Below are positions 34,616 to 45,191 of a DNA stretch of 64,000 nt, piece after piece. How positions within the stretch are numbered: the first letter of the stretch is position 1; the number at the start of each line of letters is the position of its first letter. Location: contig JANTQA010000057.1 in the NCBI GenBank assembly GCA_027625915.1, positions 1,736,001 through 1,800,000 on the forward strand, read 5' to 3'. The notes under the pieces were generated by a model. It searched no databases. It was given only the letters and a program-made list of their open reading frames with translations, and was not told the DNA's origin. A program made the position numbers and the translations under genes. This stretch comes from Anaeramoeba flamelloides (lineage: Eukaryota; Metamonada; Anaeramoebidae).

Positions 34616-35988
34616 TTTCTTTTTTGAGAGTTGAAAACTATTTAGTTAAAAAAATACAAAACATTTATAAAAAATTCAATTCATAATATTTATAATATAA
34701 AAAATCAAGGAATTTACCTTGAAAAAACTTTGAACTTGGATATGATATTGTGGAGTAAATAGAATTTTACAGTGAAACAAGAATAAAATAAGAAAGTTTT
34801 TATTTTGAAACACCGTTTTTGCGCTCTGTGTGTGCATTATTGTTGTCCACAAAAAAACTACATTTCAAAATTAGGTGTAAACTTTTTGTTCATTATTTTT
34901 TTCTTTTTTTATTGACCTTTCAAAAAATACAATAATTACACTATATTTTTATTTATTCCCATATATTGGTGATTATCTCTAAAAACTTTAGTAAAAATCA
35001 TTATTATTCAAAAAAAAAAAAAAACAATTAAATAAATTTCTTTCTAATGAAAAATTTGCCCCTATTTTTAAAATTTGGCTTATTTGCTCCTTTCTTTTGT
35101 GACCAAATCAAGATTAAAAGTTAATATCGGAATAATTATAGTATCAAAACTATAGTTGTCAAAAATATTCATGTTAAACTAATAAAATACTGTTAAATGA
35201 ATAAAATTCTTGTTTCAAATAAAACACAGTGTTCTGTTTATTATTTGACCAAAATAATAACACTAATTCATTAAGGAATAGTATTTCGAAGGTCAAGTCA
35301 TTTTGGGGGTAAATTCCTTGATTTTTTGTGTAAAATTTTAAATTATTAATGAATTTAATTCCAATTTATCATAATTTTTCTATTATTTGATTAATTATTT
35401 GGTTTTTTCTGTAAAAATTTTATCAAAAATTTACTCAATTTTTAAGAGTAATTTAACATTTGTTTTTTTTTTTTTTAGAATTGTTTTTTTAATCAATGAA
35501 CTTTTTGTTTCAAATATATTATTTACTTATTGTTTATTTTTTATTTATTTGAATATTTAACATGTTTGAGATTTCAAGAAAAAAATAAGAAGAAGAAGCA
35601 CAACTTGTGATTTGAATAATTGGTTTACCAAATCTGAATTTGCAATTATAACTAAACAGTATAATTATGAAAATTTAAAAATTTGAATAAATTTAAAAAA
35701 GGAATATTAACTGGTAACATTATTTTATAATATCAGAGACCTGGAAAATATTGCTTTAATTAGAAAAAACTTTTTTAATATTTATGTGTTGAAGAAAAAT
35801 TTTAATACTGTAATTTTTATTTAATATTGAATTTTTTGGAATATCATTTTTTGATCGAAAAACATAAAAATTCGTGTTTATTTCAACCAAATTTGAAATA
35901 TGTTTCATTTGCCTCTTGTTAAAACACCTCACCATATGATTTCATATATATTTTATACTTACCTCTGGTTCAATAAAATTTGATTGTA

Positions 35989-36715
35989 CAGTTAGTCCCA
36001 CTTTTAAGAAACAAACCTGTGAAGAAATTTAAGGCACAAAAAAAAAACCAAATTAAGGTATAAAATTCAAATTCTAAACCCCAATTCAAAATTTTTAACA
36101 CACCAAAATTCGATTTGTGAAAAAAAAAACTTATTTAACCACTTCTCGAAGATTTACCAAATTAGAACCATTCACCAATTGAAATGTTAACACCTTTTTA
36201 TAAAATAAAATACTCACAAAACAATAAATAAATAATTATCAATACAAATAAATCATGGGTGTGTTAAAAATTTTGGAGAGAGCAAAACAAAAAAATACAT
36301 TAGTAAATTTGTTTAAATTCTATTAGGAATATTGATCAATCAAAGCTTAGTTACTACCAACTAATTTTATTTGAGTTCTTCTATTTGGAACAACTCAACT
36401 TTAACATAATATCAATTGTTCAAAAAAATTTTGATCCAACGAAGCAAATTACGTAATTCAAACAATTAAATGAAAACAAAAACTAAAAGATGAAAAAATG
36501 ATTATCATATTTTACAAAAATCAAAATCATCTCAAATTTCAATGAAATTGTATTATTGTGATTGTTTTGAACCTTTTAGCTGTGTGGAAAATTTTGAATT
36601 TTAGTTTAGTAAAATGATTTGTGTAAAAAAATTCAAATAAACCTGCTTTAATTTGAGATTTTTATTGTTCCTTAAATTCGGTTGAAAGTTTATGTCTTAA
36701 AAGTGGAACTGGCTG
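35989..36715. mobile_element. MITE family A, long copy
   Basis: The left end is CAGTTAGTCCCACTTTTAAG and the right end is TTAAAAGTGGAACTGGCTG, each next to TA. Inner arms keep AAATTTAAGGCACAAAA and TTTAATTTGAGATTTTTATTG. At 727 bases it is over three times the length of the other family members (about 195-295). The centre may therefore be an extra insertion or the older, longer form of the element. No ORF of note. Confidence 0.7.
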
Positions 36716-36889
36716 TAACGTGGGACTTCTTATCTGGAACTTTTTGTTTTACAAAAATTTTGAAGGTAAATTTTAGACCTTCTTTTGTAAAATATGTTTT
36801 ATTAATCAACAAATTTTCAACAAAAAATACAAGAATTTAACTTATAACAAGATATATCAAATTATAATTCTTAAAGCCAAATTTTAAGG

Positions 36890-37880
36890 TGTATGTTATA
36901 TAAGTACCCACCGCAAATCATTTTATTGGGAAAATCCTAAAGGTTTAAAGTTGCCAAAATTTGAATTCAAAATATCTTGGAGTAGTTTTAATAGCAAATT
37001 CAAAAAAAAATTAATATATCTTGGAATTTAAAATTTTTAGAAATATTGTTTTAGTAAAATATTACCAAACTGAATTTAAAATATTATATTTAGAAAAGAT
37101 TTATTATTTTTAAAAATCAAGTAATTTTTGACATTTTTGAAAAATTCAAAAGTAAAGATATTTTACAAATTATTTCAAATTCTATTTTAGTTTTCCTCAA
37201 CAAAAAAAAAGAGAAATACCGTAATATATACCAAGAAATAATACAAAAATACTATCTAAAAATTAAGTACTGGTTTTTGAGAATAATTCAATAATAAAAA
37301 TCTACTTACTTTCAAAAAAATTACAATAAATATTTTAAACTTGAAAAAAATAAATTTTTTATTTGTTTTATTTATCAATTATTTCATTTTTTTTTTTTTA
37401 ATTTAAAAAATTCAGAAAAACAAGCAAATTATTAAAATACAAGATATGAAATATAATGATAAAACCCTATAAAATTGAGCTTATAATATAAAAAAAAAAT
37501 TTTATGTTTAATTATTTTTATTCAATAATTAATAACACAATCTTAAATATTTCAGGAAGGTTAATAATAAACCAAAGACATAAATTGGAAATAGGGTTTT
37601 GTGATGCGTTCTTGGAGTTTTTTCAAAAGTTTCAAACAAATAAAACTAAACTCAATTTCATAATAAATAGCCTAATTTTTTTTTATTTTTATTTTACTTT
37701 TTTTTTTTTTTTATTTTTATTTTATTTTTAGATAAAAACAAATATTTCTAGTGTATAAAACTGAATACTAAAATTGTAATTTTTTTATGATAAAAGATAA
37801 ATTCAATTTATAAAAATATTTATTTTCAAATATTGATTATTATGGGCCAATGATTTTGAAATGGAGTTTATATAAAATTA
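36890..37880. repeat. Dispersed repeats L and K, joined copy
   Basis: The left half resembles repeat L at 20.3 and 46.7 kb. The part at about 37490-37880 matches about 56220-56490, with TTTTTATTTTTAGA, then ACTGAATA.TAAAAT and GGGCCAATGATTTTGAAATG against GAGCCAATTATTTTGAAATA. The short open frame at 37504 lies in this repeat and is not supported as a gene. Confidence 0.4.
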
Positions 37881-39003
37881 ATACAAAGGAAAAAAAAAAA
37901 ATATCTAATAATTTATTTAAATAATAATAGTTTGTTATTTATACCCTGTATGATTGAAAAAATAATACTTGATTTTTTAAAATTTAAGGAAATTAAGAAA
38001 TTATTTGTGAATAAAAAAACCGATCCATTTTTTTAGATCTTACAAGGATTCCATATTTGATTAATTTTTTTCTACTTTTTATAAAATAAGATTGAAGTTT
38101 CAAATGGTTATTTGTTCACACAAACTTTGAGATATTACTAAAAGTTAGATTTCTTCAAAATGAAAATGTTTTACAAATTTTTCTTTTTGTGTTTATTGAT
38201 CAGCATTTGCAATCTACAAAAAGTAAAGATCCGGATCAGTTTCCTGAAAAGTTGAAATACAGAACTTCTTTTCATAATAATAATCATAGACTTCTTAGAA
38301 AAGTTGAAAAATGAAGTTTTTTACCAAGTTCAGCCTAAACTTTTCAATTAACATGTATGTTTTTACTTTATTTTTATCAAGAGACAATGAAGAATAATAT
38401 CTCTCGAAAAACTAGTAAGGATAATTTAGATCAAATTTACCTGATAGTTGGGATCAAGTCAACGGATACCAGAATGAAATCAAACACTAATTTTCGAGTT
38501 ATTCTATTTTCTAAACAACTAATAAAAATCAATCCTAGTTAGTTTTAATAAAAATTCAAAAGCCATTCTATTTGAATGTAAAGACTCACTGTTCACTTTG
38601 CAACTCACAATAGTTAGGAAGTCAATTGGAAAGAAAGTTGGCAAAATTTGAGAATACTATAAAACCTTTTCTACATCTGCTTTATAAGTTAAAAAATATT
38701 TGAGATTCAAATTACCTGAAAGTAAATTCAAAGACTTTAATATTCTCCCCATGATTCCCACAAACAATTAAGTGGTTATTCCTTTTGTTTATGGAAGAAA
38801 AAAAAAAAATTTTGGCAGGTTAAAAATGTTTTTTATTTGCAAAAATTTTGATTAAACTGGGATTGTTGTAAAACAGAAAATAAATTGAGTTTCTTGTCTT
38901 TGACCAGCTAAATAAAATAAAAAAGAAAAACATTTTTTCTCTGCTTTTATTCTTTAATTGATTGCCTATTACTTTTGATTTCCGATTTTAAATACTTTTC
39001 TCA

Positions 39004-40728
39004 ATGAAGCCAATTCTGCTTTTGATTCTAATTTTCTTATTATTCAGCATTCCGTGCATGAGCGAAAGTGCTGTAACGGAGTGTACAGACGAGCTAACTG
39101 ATGAATTTTATATTACCACAAGTGAGCATTTCCACCATAAGCCCTCTGTCACTGATTTCAACAATGATTATTTTTTTGTTGTTTTTTCCAAGCAAATTGA
39201 TGAAGACGTACATCATATTGAAGGTGTTCTTTTAGAGGTGGAAGAAGACAGTGGGATCATTCAAAAAGCTGATGATCACATCAACCTTACAAATGTGCAT
39301 TCGGGGCAAAGACATGGCGATGCCGATTTGACGACGATTGACGAAACCACGTTTGCAGCTACATGGGTTGAAAGGGAACAAAACAGTGTCATACTCAAGG
39401 TGTTCCAAATCTCTGACGGGAGTGTGTTACAAGTCTATGACGAGTATGTTGTCAATGATAACCCAAACACCGAATCACACCATTCGTCTGTCACCAGTAT
39501 TGGGGCAGATCAGGTGCTTGTATGCTGGAATACCTTTAATGAAAGTAACCATGTTGTCCACATCTACGGGCAAGTGTTAGATCTCTGGTCCCTTACGGGC
39601 AAGAGTGATCAGGGGCAAAGTGTTGGGGAGATTAGCAAATCTGGTGAACCATTCCAAATTGGGAAAAATTTGACTGCAATGCAATTTGCACCCATTTCTG
39701 CTTCCTTTGATGATAAAATAATTATCACCTGGGAAGAGGAAACCGAAAATATCCATGGCACTCATGTTTTTGAGATCTATGCTCAAATTTTTCAAAACGG
39801 CGGCGACGCAACAAATCCATTAGAGAATTTAACCGAACCAATTAGGATTAGTAATTGCTATGAAGAAATCGATCATCATTGTAGAGAAGGTAAGGCTATC
39901 TACCTTGAGGGACTAGGAAATGATTTTGTCGTAACCTGGGAGCAAAACTATCAAATACAGGCAGTGGTGCTCGAATACAACCCCACCGACGCAACAATTG
40001 ACACAATTAGTGAAATCTTTCAAGCCAATTTAAATCCTGTTGACGGTGCAAATGATACCAATTCAGATATTGCACATTTAGAAAAGGGGCAATTTGTTAT
40101 CACTTGGCAAAGCTATAACCAAACATATGGCTGGGAAATTAAAACACAAATATTTGATCGAGAAACTGTGGACAGCGACAACAACCCAGTGAGGATAGGT
40201 GACGAATTTTATGCAAACACAGCAAACTCTGAAGAACAACAAAGCCCAGCTATTGCTCACCTCTATAATAAAAAATTTGTCGTTGTCTATGAAAAGACTT
40301 CGGAAATAAATACTAATATTTCAGACATTTACACTCACTCCTTTAAGCCATCTAACCCCGTCAATTCAGAGATCGAAGATAAAGATTTGTCACTCAATAC
40401 TCAATGGAGCTACACCATCGATACAGATGACTTTAAGGTAGATTACGGACATGAGTTGGTATTCTCGGCTTCTCTTGAGGACGACGATCCTTTGCCATCT
40501 TGGCTCTCCTTTGACCAATCAACAGCCACCTTCTCAGGTTTAACACCAGAAGAATCAGGTACATTTTATTTAAAGGTAACAGCAACAGACGAGGTGTGTA
40601 ATAATTATGTTACATCAAGCTTTGTACTCAATAATTCAGATTTAATTATTTCAATTACAAACCCCGCAAATTTATTCACTTTTTCTCTTTCGTTATTATT
40701 TTTCATCTTTATCATTTTCTTATTTTAA
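39004..40728 (+). CDS. Secreted or surface protein with propeller-like repeats and a cadherin-like C-terminal domain
   Basis: This single-exon gene encodes 574 residues and ends in TAA. Residues 1-20 (KPILLLILIFLLFSIPCMS) are a clear signal peptide. The body, about 40-455, is made of diverged repeats with a core F-V-V-x-W or V-V-Y (FVVTWEQNYQ, FVITWQSYNQ, FVVVYEK), each followed by an AQIF or TQIF strand. Such repeats resemble those of bacterial and protist secreted proteins and would form a beta structure. Residues about 455-550 form a dystroglycan-type cadherin-like (CADG) domain: NTQWSYTI, then LPSWLSFD, TATFSGLTP and GTFYLKVTATDE. The protein ends in about 18 hydrophobic residues (FSLSLLFFIFIIFLF) with no cytoplasmic tail, so a GPI-anchor signal or a tail anchor is likely. 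Many Asn-x-Ser/Thr sites fit a glycosylated surface protein. GC content is well above the surroundings. The ligand is unknown. Confidence 0.85.
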   Translation: MKPILLLILIFLLFSIPCMSESAVTECTDELTDEFYITTSEHFHHKPSVTDFNNDYFFVVFSKQIDEDVHHIEGVLLEVEEDSGIIQKADDHINLTNVHSGQRHGDADLTTIDETTFAATWVEREQNSVILKVFQISDGSVLQVYDEYVVNDNPNTESHHSSVTSIGADQVLVCWNTFNESNHVVHIYGQVLDLWSLTGKSDQGQSVGEISKSGEPFQIGKNLTAMQFAPISASFDDKIIITWEEETENIHGTHVFEIYAQIFQNGGDATNPLENLTEPIRISNCYEEIDHHCREGKAIYLEGLGNDFVVTWEQNYQIQAVVLEYNPTDATIDTISEIFQANLNPVDGANDTNSDIAHLEKGQFVITWQSYNQTYGWEIKTQIFDRETVDSDNNPVRIGDEFYANTANSEEQQSPAIAHLYNKKFVVVYEKTSEINTNISDIYTHSFKPSNPVNSEIEDKDLSLNTQWSYTIDTDDFKVDYGHELVFSASLEDDDPLPSWLSFDQSTATFSGLTPEESGTFYLKVTATDEVCNNYVTSSFVLNNSDLIISITNPANLFTFSLSLLFFIFIIFLF

Positions 40729-41869
40729 TTTTAAAAAATTTTTTTTTTGATACAACAAAGAAAAATGAGGAGCAGATCATTAATATTAGAATAATTATTT
40801 TAAAATCACAAAACCAATTAATAAAAATATAAAAAATTGCGAAATTCACCTTTTTTGTTTTTTATTTTCAAATTTATTTTTTATTTGTTTTCTTCATAAT
40901 TTTTTTTTTTCCTAATAAATATTTTGATATTTATCATGCTTTTTAGAGAAGTACCAAGATTCTATAGAATACCTTGATTAGTATCAATAAGGTTATATGT
41001 TGAATATCAAGTTTTTATTCGATATCACGATCACACAATATTAATTGTGTTTTTTTTAAAAACTTCATCGACAATCAAAAAAGATATGATAATACCCTCA
41101 TTAAAGATATCTGAAAGGATACACTTATTAATATATATATATATTGACTATCAGCTCTTTTTAAAAAAAAAATTGGGAAATTTAGATTAATATCTCTTAA
41201 TAAAACTTTATCCTCTTAAAACTATTTAAATATTCAAAATTATTAATGGCTTTTTATTGGTTCTAGATAATAATTCAATTTTTTTTTGAGAAAATTGTAT
41301 TAAATTAATAAAAGATTTTAAATATTCATATCTTGATTTTATCTAATAGTTTTTTATATGAAAATTGGTGATTATTCTTTTCATTTTTGATCAATAAAAA
41401 GGATTTCTTAAGAAAGTTGGTCTCGAAAAATTTTTCAAATAATTATGTGTTATCTAACTTTAACTTAATTATAAAGTTCAAAAAATCATCTATGACTTTC
41501 CTATATTTCTTATTTTTTATTGAAATTGGTCATTTATTGTTTTCTCAGAATAAAAGTTTAATTTTTTTTTTTCTTTTTTTGTAAAAATTTTGATTTATAT
41601 AATAATTTGAAATAAATAAAATATGTGTTGGTATAATGATTATTACTATTTCACTCAATTTTGTATTTTCAACCCAGGATTATACATATTAACCAGGATG
41701 ATAATTTCATGTAATCGAAAAAAAAAATCTCCCACCTTTTTTGGAAATATTTGGATTTTATTTTGGACAACTGATTAATTCATTTTGGAAAACAATACTA
41801 TTTTGTCAACAATTCAAAAAAAAATATTATTGTCAAATAAATTCCAAAAATTTTGACTGGATTTAAAAA

Positions 41870-42360
41870 GTTGAAAGAATAACAATACTAGACTTTAAAC
41901 TCAATTTGGAAATAACATTTCTTTACAAACTATTTCATTTTTTGTCTTTTTTGTTTTGTTCACATTTCATTTTTTCCAGTTAAGTAAATTGTTTTGTTAG
42001 ATCTGGAAATTCTTTTTGATGTGATTAATAGATTTATATTATTGAATTTGTTGAATTGAAAAATCACATACAATGAGTCGATGGTATCTTATCAAATAAT
42101 CTTTCAACAATTTTTGGCGGATTTCAATAAATTTTCTAATACAATTTTTGTAATACCAGTTTCATCATTTTGGACACAAAGAGATTTTGATTCTTTTTTT
42201 TTATATTTTTTCTTTTCTTTTTGGATAAAAAAGATTACTTGTAATTACATAATAACCCTTAAGTTAAAGGTGGTTTTAATATCAATTTTGATAAAATATA
42301 ATAAATTGATTTTTTTTTTTTCCTATTTTTGATTTTTGACCTCTCCAAATTTTTGGAATG
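41870..42360. repeat. Dispersed repeat K, short copy
   Basis: It matches about 55605-55930 and then about 56510-56600, with phrases ACAAACTATTTCATTTT, TGTCTTTTTTGTTTT, TTGAAAAATCACATA, ATGGTATCTTATCA, TTTTGGACACA and CCAAATTTTTGGAAT. Compared with the 55-56-kb copy it lacks about 580 bases, which in that copy include the possible gene at 56126. Both copies could be relics of one element. Confidence 0.55.
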
Positions 42361-42436
42361 CGGTTTATATTAACTATAAAACCCTTGGATGAACTTATTG
42401 ATAAATTAATATGCTGACAAAACTTGAAATAATATA

Positions 42437-42634
42437 CAGTCAGTTCCAATTATAAGACGCAAACTTTCAACAAAAATTTAGATAACAAAAAAAATCTCAA
42501 ATCAAAGCACAAAATTTGGAATTTTTTTTTACATAAATGATTTTACTAGAAATTGAATTTTGTATCTTAATTTGTGATTTTTTTTTTGTCTTAAATTCTT
42601 TTCAAAACTGGTACCTTGAAAGTGAAACTGACTA
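42437..42634. mobile_element. MITE family A copy (TA-flanked)
   Basis: The left end is CAGTCAGTTCCAATTATAAG and the right end is CTTGAAAGTGAAACTGACTA. TATA lies on both sides. Inner arms contain AATCTCAAATCAAAGCAC and CTTAATTTGTGATTTTTTTT. 198 bases, no ORF. Confidence 0.75.
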
Positions 42635-44017
42635 TATAAAAATCAAAAAACTTTTTTTCAGTTTATTTTTTTTTCTATGGATTTAGGTTTCTTAAAATGA
42701 AATGGGCCAAAAAATTCATTGTTATAATTGGTATTAAATTTATCACATAAACCTAGAAGTTAAGAATTTATTTTTCAATGTTATCAACAATAATAACAAT
42801 ATTACTATTAGTAATTGTCTGGTTAAGATATATTTACACTTAAAATCATTACAATATCCAATGCTTTAATTCTTGACAATTTAAATACAAAAAAAATATA
42901 TTATTAATTGTTTTACAAATAATCACTAATTTCATCATCTCTTATTACGTAGTAACACGTTATAAGATGATACAAATCAAATCACTTACATATTAAAATT
43001 ATTATGTTTTAAAATGCTACAACTATTTTTTTATTTTCTTTTAAAAGAAAGAAATTAATTATCTATTTAATATATTTAATCGTTCTTTTAATTTCTGTTT
43101 TGCTTGAAAACCCTTTAGATTTTTGAAACAAAAACAAGAAATAAAATAATGTGTTTTTATTTTTTTTTAGAATTCAAAATAATAGAGAAAATTCATAGAT
43201 TTTATTCTAATCTTAAGAATCTTGTAAAATTTAGGCACTTGGTGATACTTTAAATAGTTCTAAAACACTTGGAGACACACCCCTTATTTCTAATTTTGTT
43301 TAGAAAATTTAAAAAGAGTTATTTTTTCCAATATCATCAACTAATGATAAGGCAAATGTATAATAATTGTTTTTTTTTTTTTTTAATTATAAAAGATATT
43401 ATTCTCTTGTTATTTATTTCTTTATTTTTGTACATTTGGATTAATTTTTTAATCCAATTTTTCGTTTTTTATATGGTAAATAGTCCAAAAAATACTTCAT
43501 TTAGATATTTGTTTTTAATATCAACAATTTAATTTTTTGAAGTTGAATTATCAAGAGTTTTAACTTGTTTAATTTTTTTTTAAGATTTTGAATCTTTCTT
43601 TATCTTGTTAATTTTGATTGCCATCCAATTCATAATTTTTTTTTCAATACTAATTTTTTTTAGGTTGTACATAAATGTTTTGATTTGATAAAACTTTAGT
43701 TAGAAAAAAATAATTATTTGACACCAAAATATCCAAAAAAGTAATTTGTTACATTTTTATACAATGTTCTGTACAGGAATCAATAGGTTTTAGATTAAAA
43801 AAAATCAATTTTTTGTTATTATAATTTAAGCGAGGTGTGATTAACACCCATTGTGCGTCCAAATTCCTTAATTTTATGTTAGGAATCTTATTAAAGACTC
43901 AAAAATAATTTTAACACCGCTAGGTTTAATAAACTCGTGATTCTTTTTTTTTGTAATAATATTAAAAATATTATTATTATTTAATATATTAGATATATTA
44001 ATTTTTTTTTAATTCAG

Positions 44018-44206
44018 ATATCCAGATTTTACGATTATTTTAATAGGATGCACATTCCCAAAAAAAAATCAATTTTTTGCAATCCCCTAAACAATTTGAT
44101 AGTTTCTCAAGGAGGCGAAATCTGGAAAACTAAATGTTATTTTATTGATGAATTCTTAGAGGAAATAGTTGATGAAAAAAAAAAAAAATTGATAATCACT
44201 CTTTAA
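44018..44206 (+). CDS. Possible orphan terminal exon, no recognised family
   Basis: After a strong acceptor (T tract, then AATTCAG ending at 44017), 62 codons stay open to a TAA. The encoded peptide has balanced composition: ISRFYDYFNRMHIPKKKSIF, then NPLNNLIVSQGGEIWKTKCY and FIDEFLEEIVDEKKKK. This is unlike the Phe/Ile/Lys-rich noise nearby. No upstream exon with matching phase was identified and no domain is recognised. It may be the last exon of a small gene, or a gene relic left by rearrangement. An internal ATG at 44048 would allow a 52-residue product. Confidence 0.35.
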   Translation: MSRFYDYFNRMHIPKKKSIFCNPLNNLIVSQGGEIWKTKCYFIDEFLEEIVDEKKKKLIITL

Positions 44207-45033
44207 TGTATTTAATTTTTTCGTTCAAAAATCTAAGAAAGAAACAATTTTTTTATATTTTTGCTAATTTTCATGAATGTAAATTTTTTGATAAAAATCC
44301 CTTTACATGTTTGAAAAATATATTATACTTTCTTATTTTCAAAAAAATTAAAAGGTCTTTAGATTAGAAAAAACTATTTCTAACCGCATTTGATATTTAA
44401 AAATGTTTTGCAGTAATTTATTTTTTTTCTAAAATTATCAAATGGAATTTTCTTTGTTGTCTTGAATTTTTAGATAATTCAATAATAACATAAACTAGAG
44501 AAATCACAAAAAACAATGTTTCCTGAAACAAAATTTCAAACACTTCAGTCAGACTCAATGAGATTCTAACTAGTGATAAATTAATTTAATTTCCAAATTG
44601 AAGATAAACCATGAAAAATTTTTTACTAAAAAAAAAAAAAAAAGTAGGTCATTTTTTACAGAGGACATATCAGTTAAAGAATGATTCAAAAGAGTGAAAA
44701 TCACTATTTTTTTGAATTCTTCAAAGTTTAAGATAATTTGAAAAGTGAAAATTTTGTTCAATTAATTTTTTACCAAACAGATAAGAAGAAAACAACAGCA
44801 TTAAAAACAATAAAATGCGATTAAGGTAAAGATATGTTTATTTATTGATAATAAGTTTTTGTGTTTTTTTTTTATTTATTTAAATTTGTGAAACATAAAT
44901 AAAAACATATTAATAATTTTCAAAATTATTAATTGTTTTTTTCTTATAAAATTTAATGATCAAAAGAAAAAAATAATTTTGTAAAAATCATCATCTCCAA
45001 TCAATTTCCAATCCAATTCTCATGTTACCCAAT

Positions 45034-45066
<33 letters not shown>

Positions 45067-45191
45067 ACTGGTGAAAGGGTTGGTAAATAGTTTTTAATTC
45101 ATCAGCTGGCAACAGATAATAAAATAATAAATTGTGATTTGAAAAAAAAATCAAAAATTAGTAATGGGTGCTTTAATAGTTTGTAGTTTCA

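Larger units (their letters stand above)
32658..39003. other. 6.3-kb gene-free region with repeats
   Basis: It contains repeat H copy 2 (about 33500-34615), the long family A element (35989-36715), and parts of repeats L and K at about 36890-37880. The last kilobase before the secreted-protein gene at 39004 has slightly higher GC and open stretches (38357-38542), but no recognisable domain. I see no RNA gene. Confidence 0.6.
40729..45191. other. 4.5-kb intergenic region with MITE A4, repeat K and an orphan exon
   Basis: It contains repeat K copy at about 41870-42360, the MITE at 42437-42634, a short hairpin-repeat piece at about 43160-43275, a possible terminal exon at 44018-44206 and a TA tract at about 45036-45062. 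Everything else is AT-rich without recognisable content. Confidence 0.6.

Noticed and set aside
39338-39580. 80-codon frame inside the secreted-protein gene
   Set aside because: It overlaps a long frame with signal peptide and domain evidence; out-of-frame shadow.
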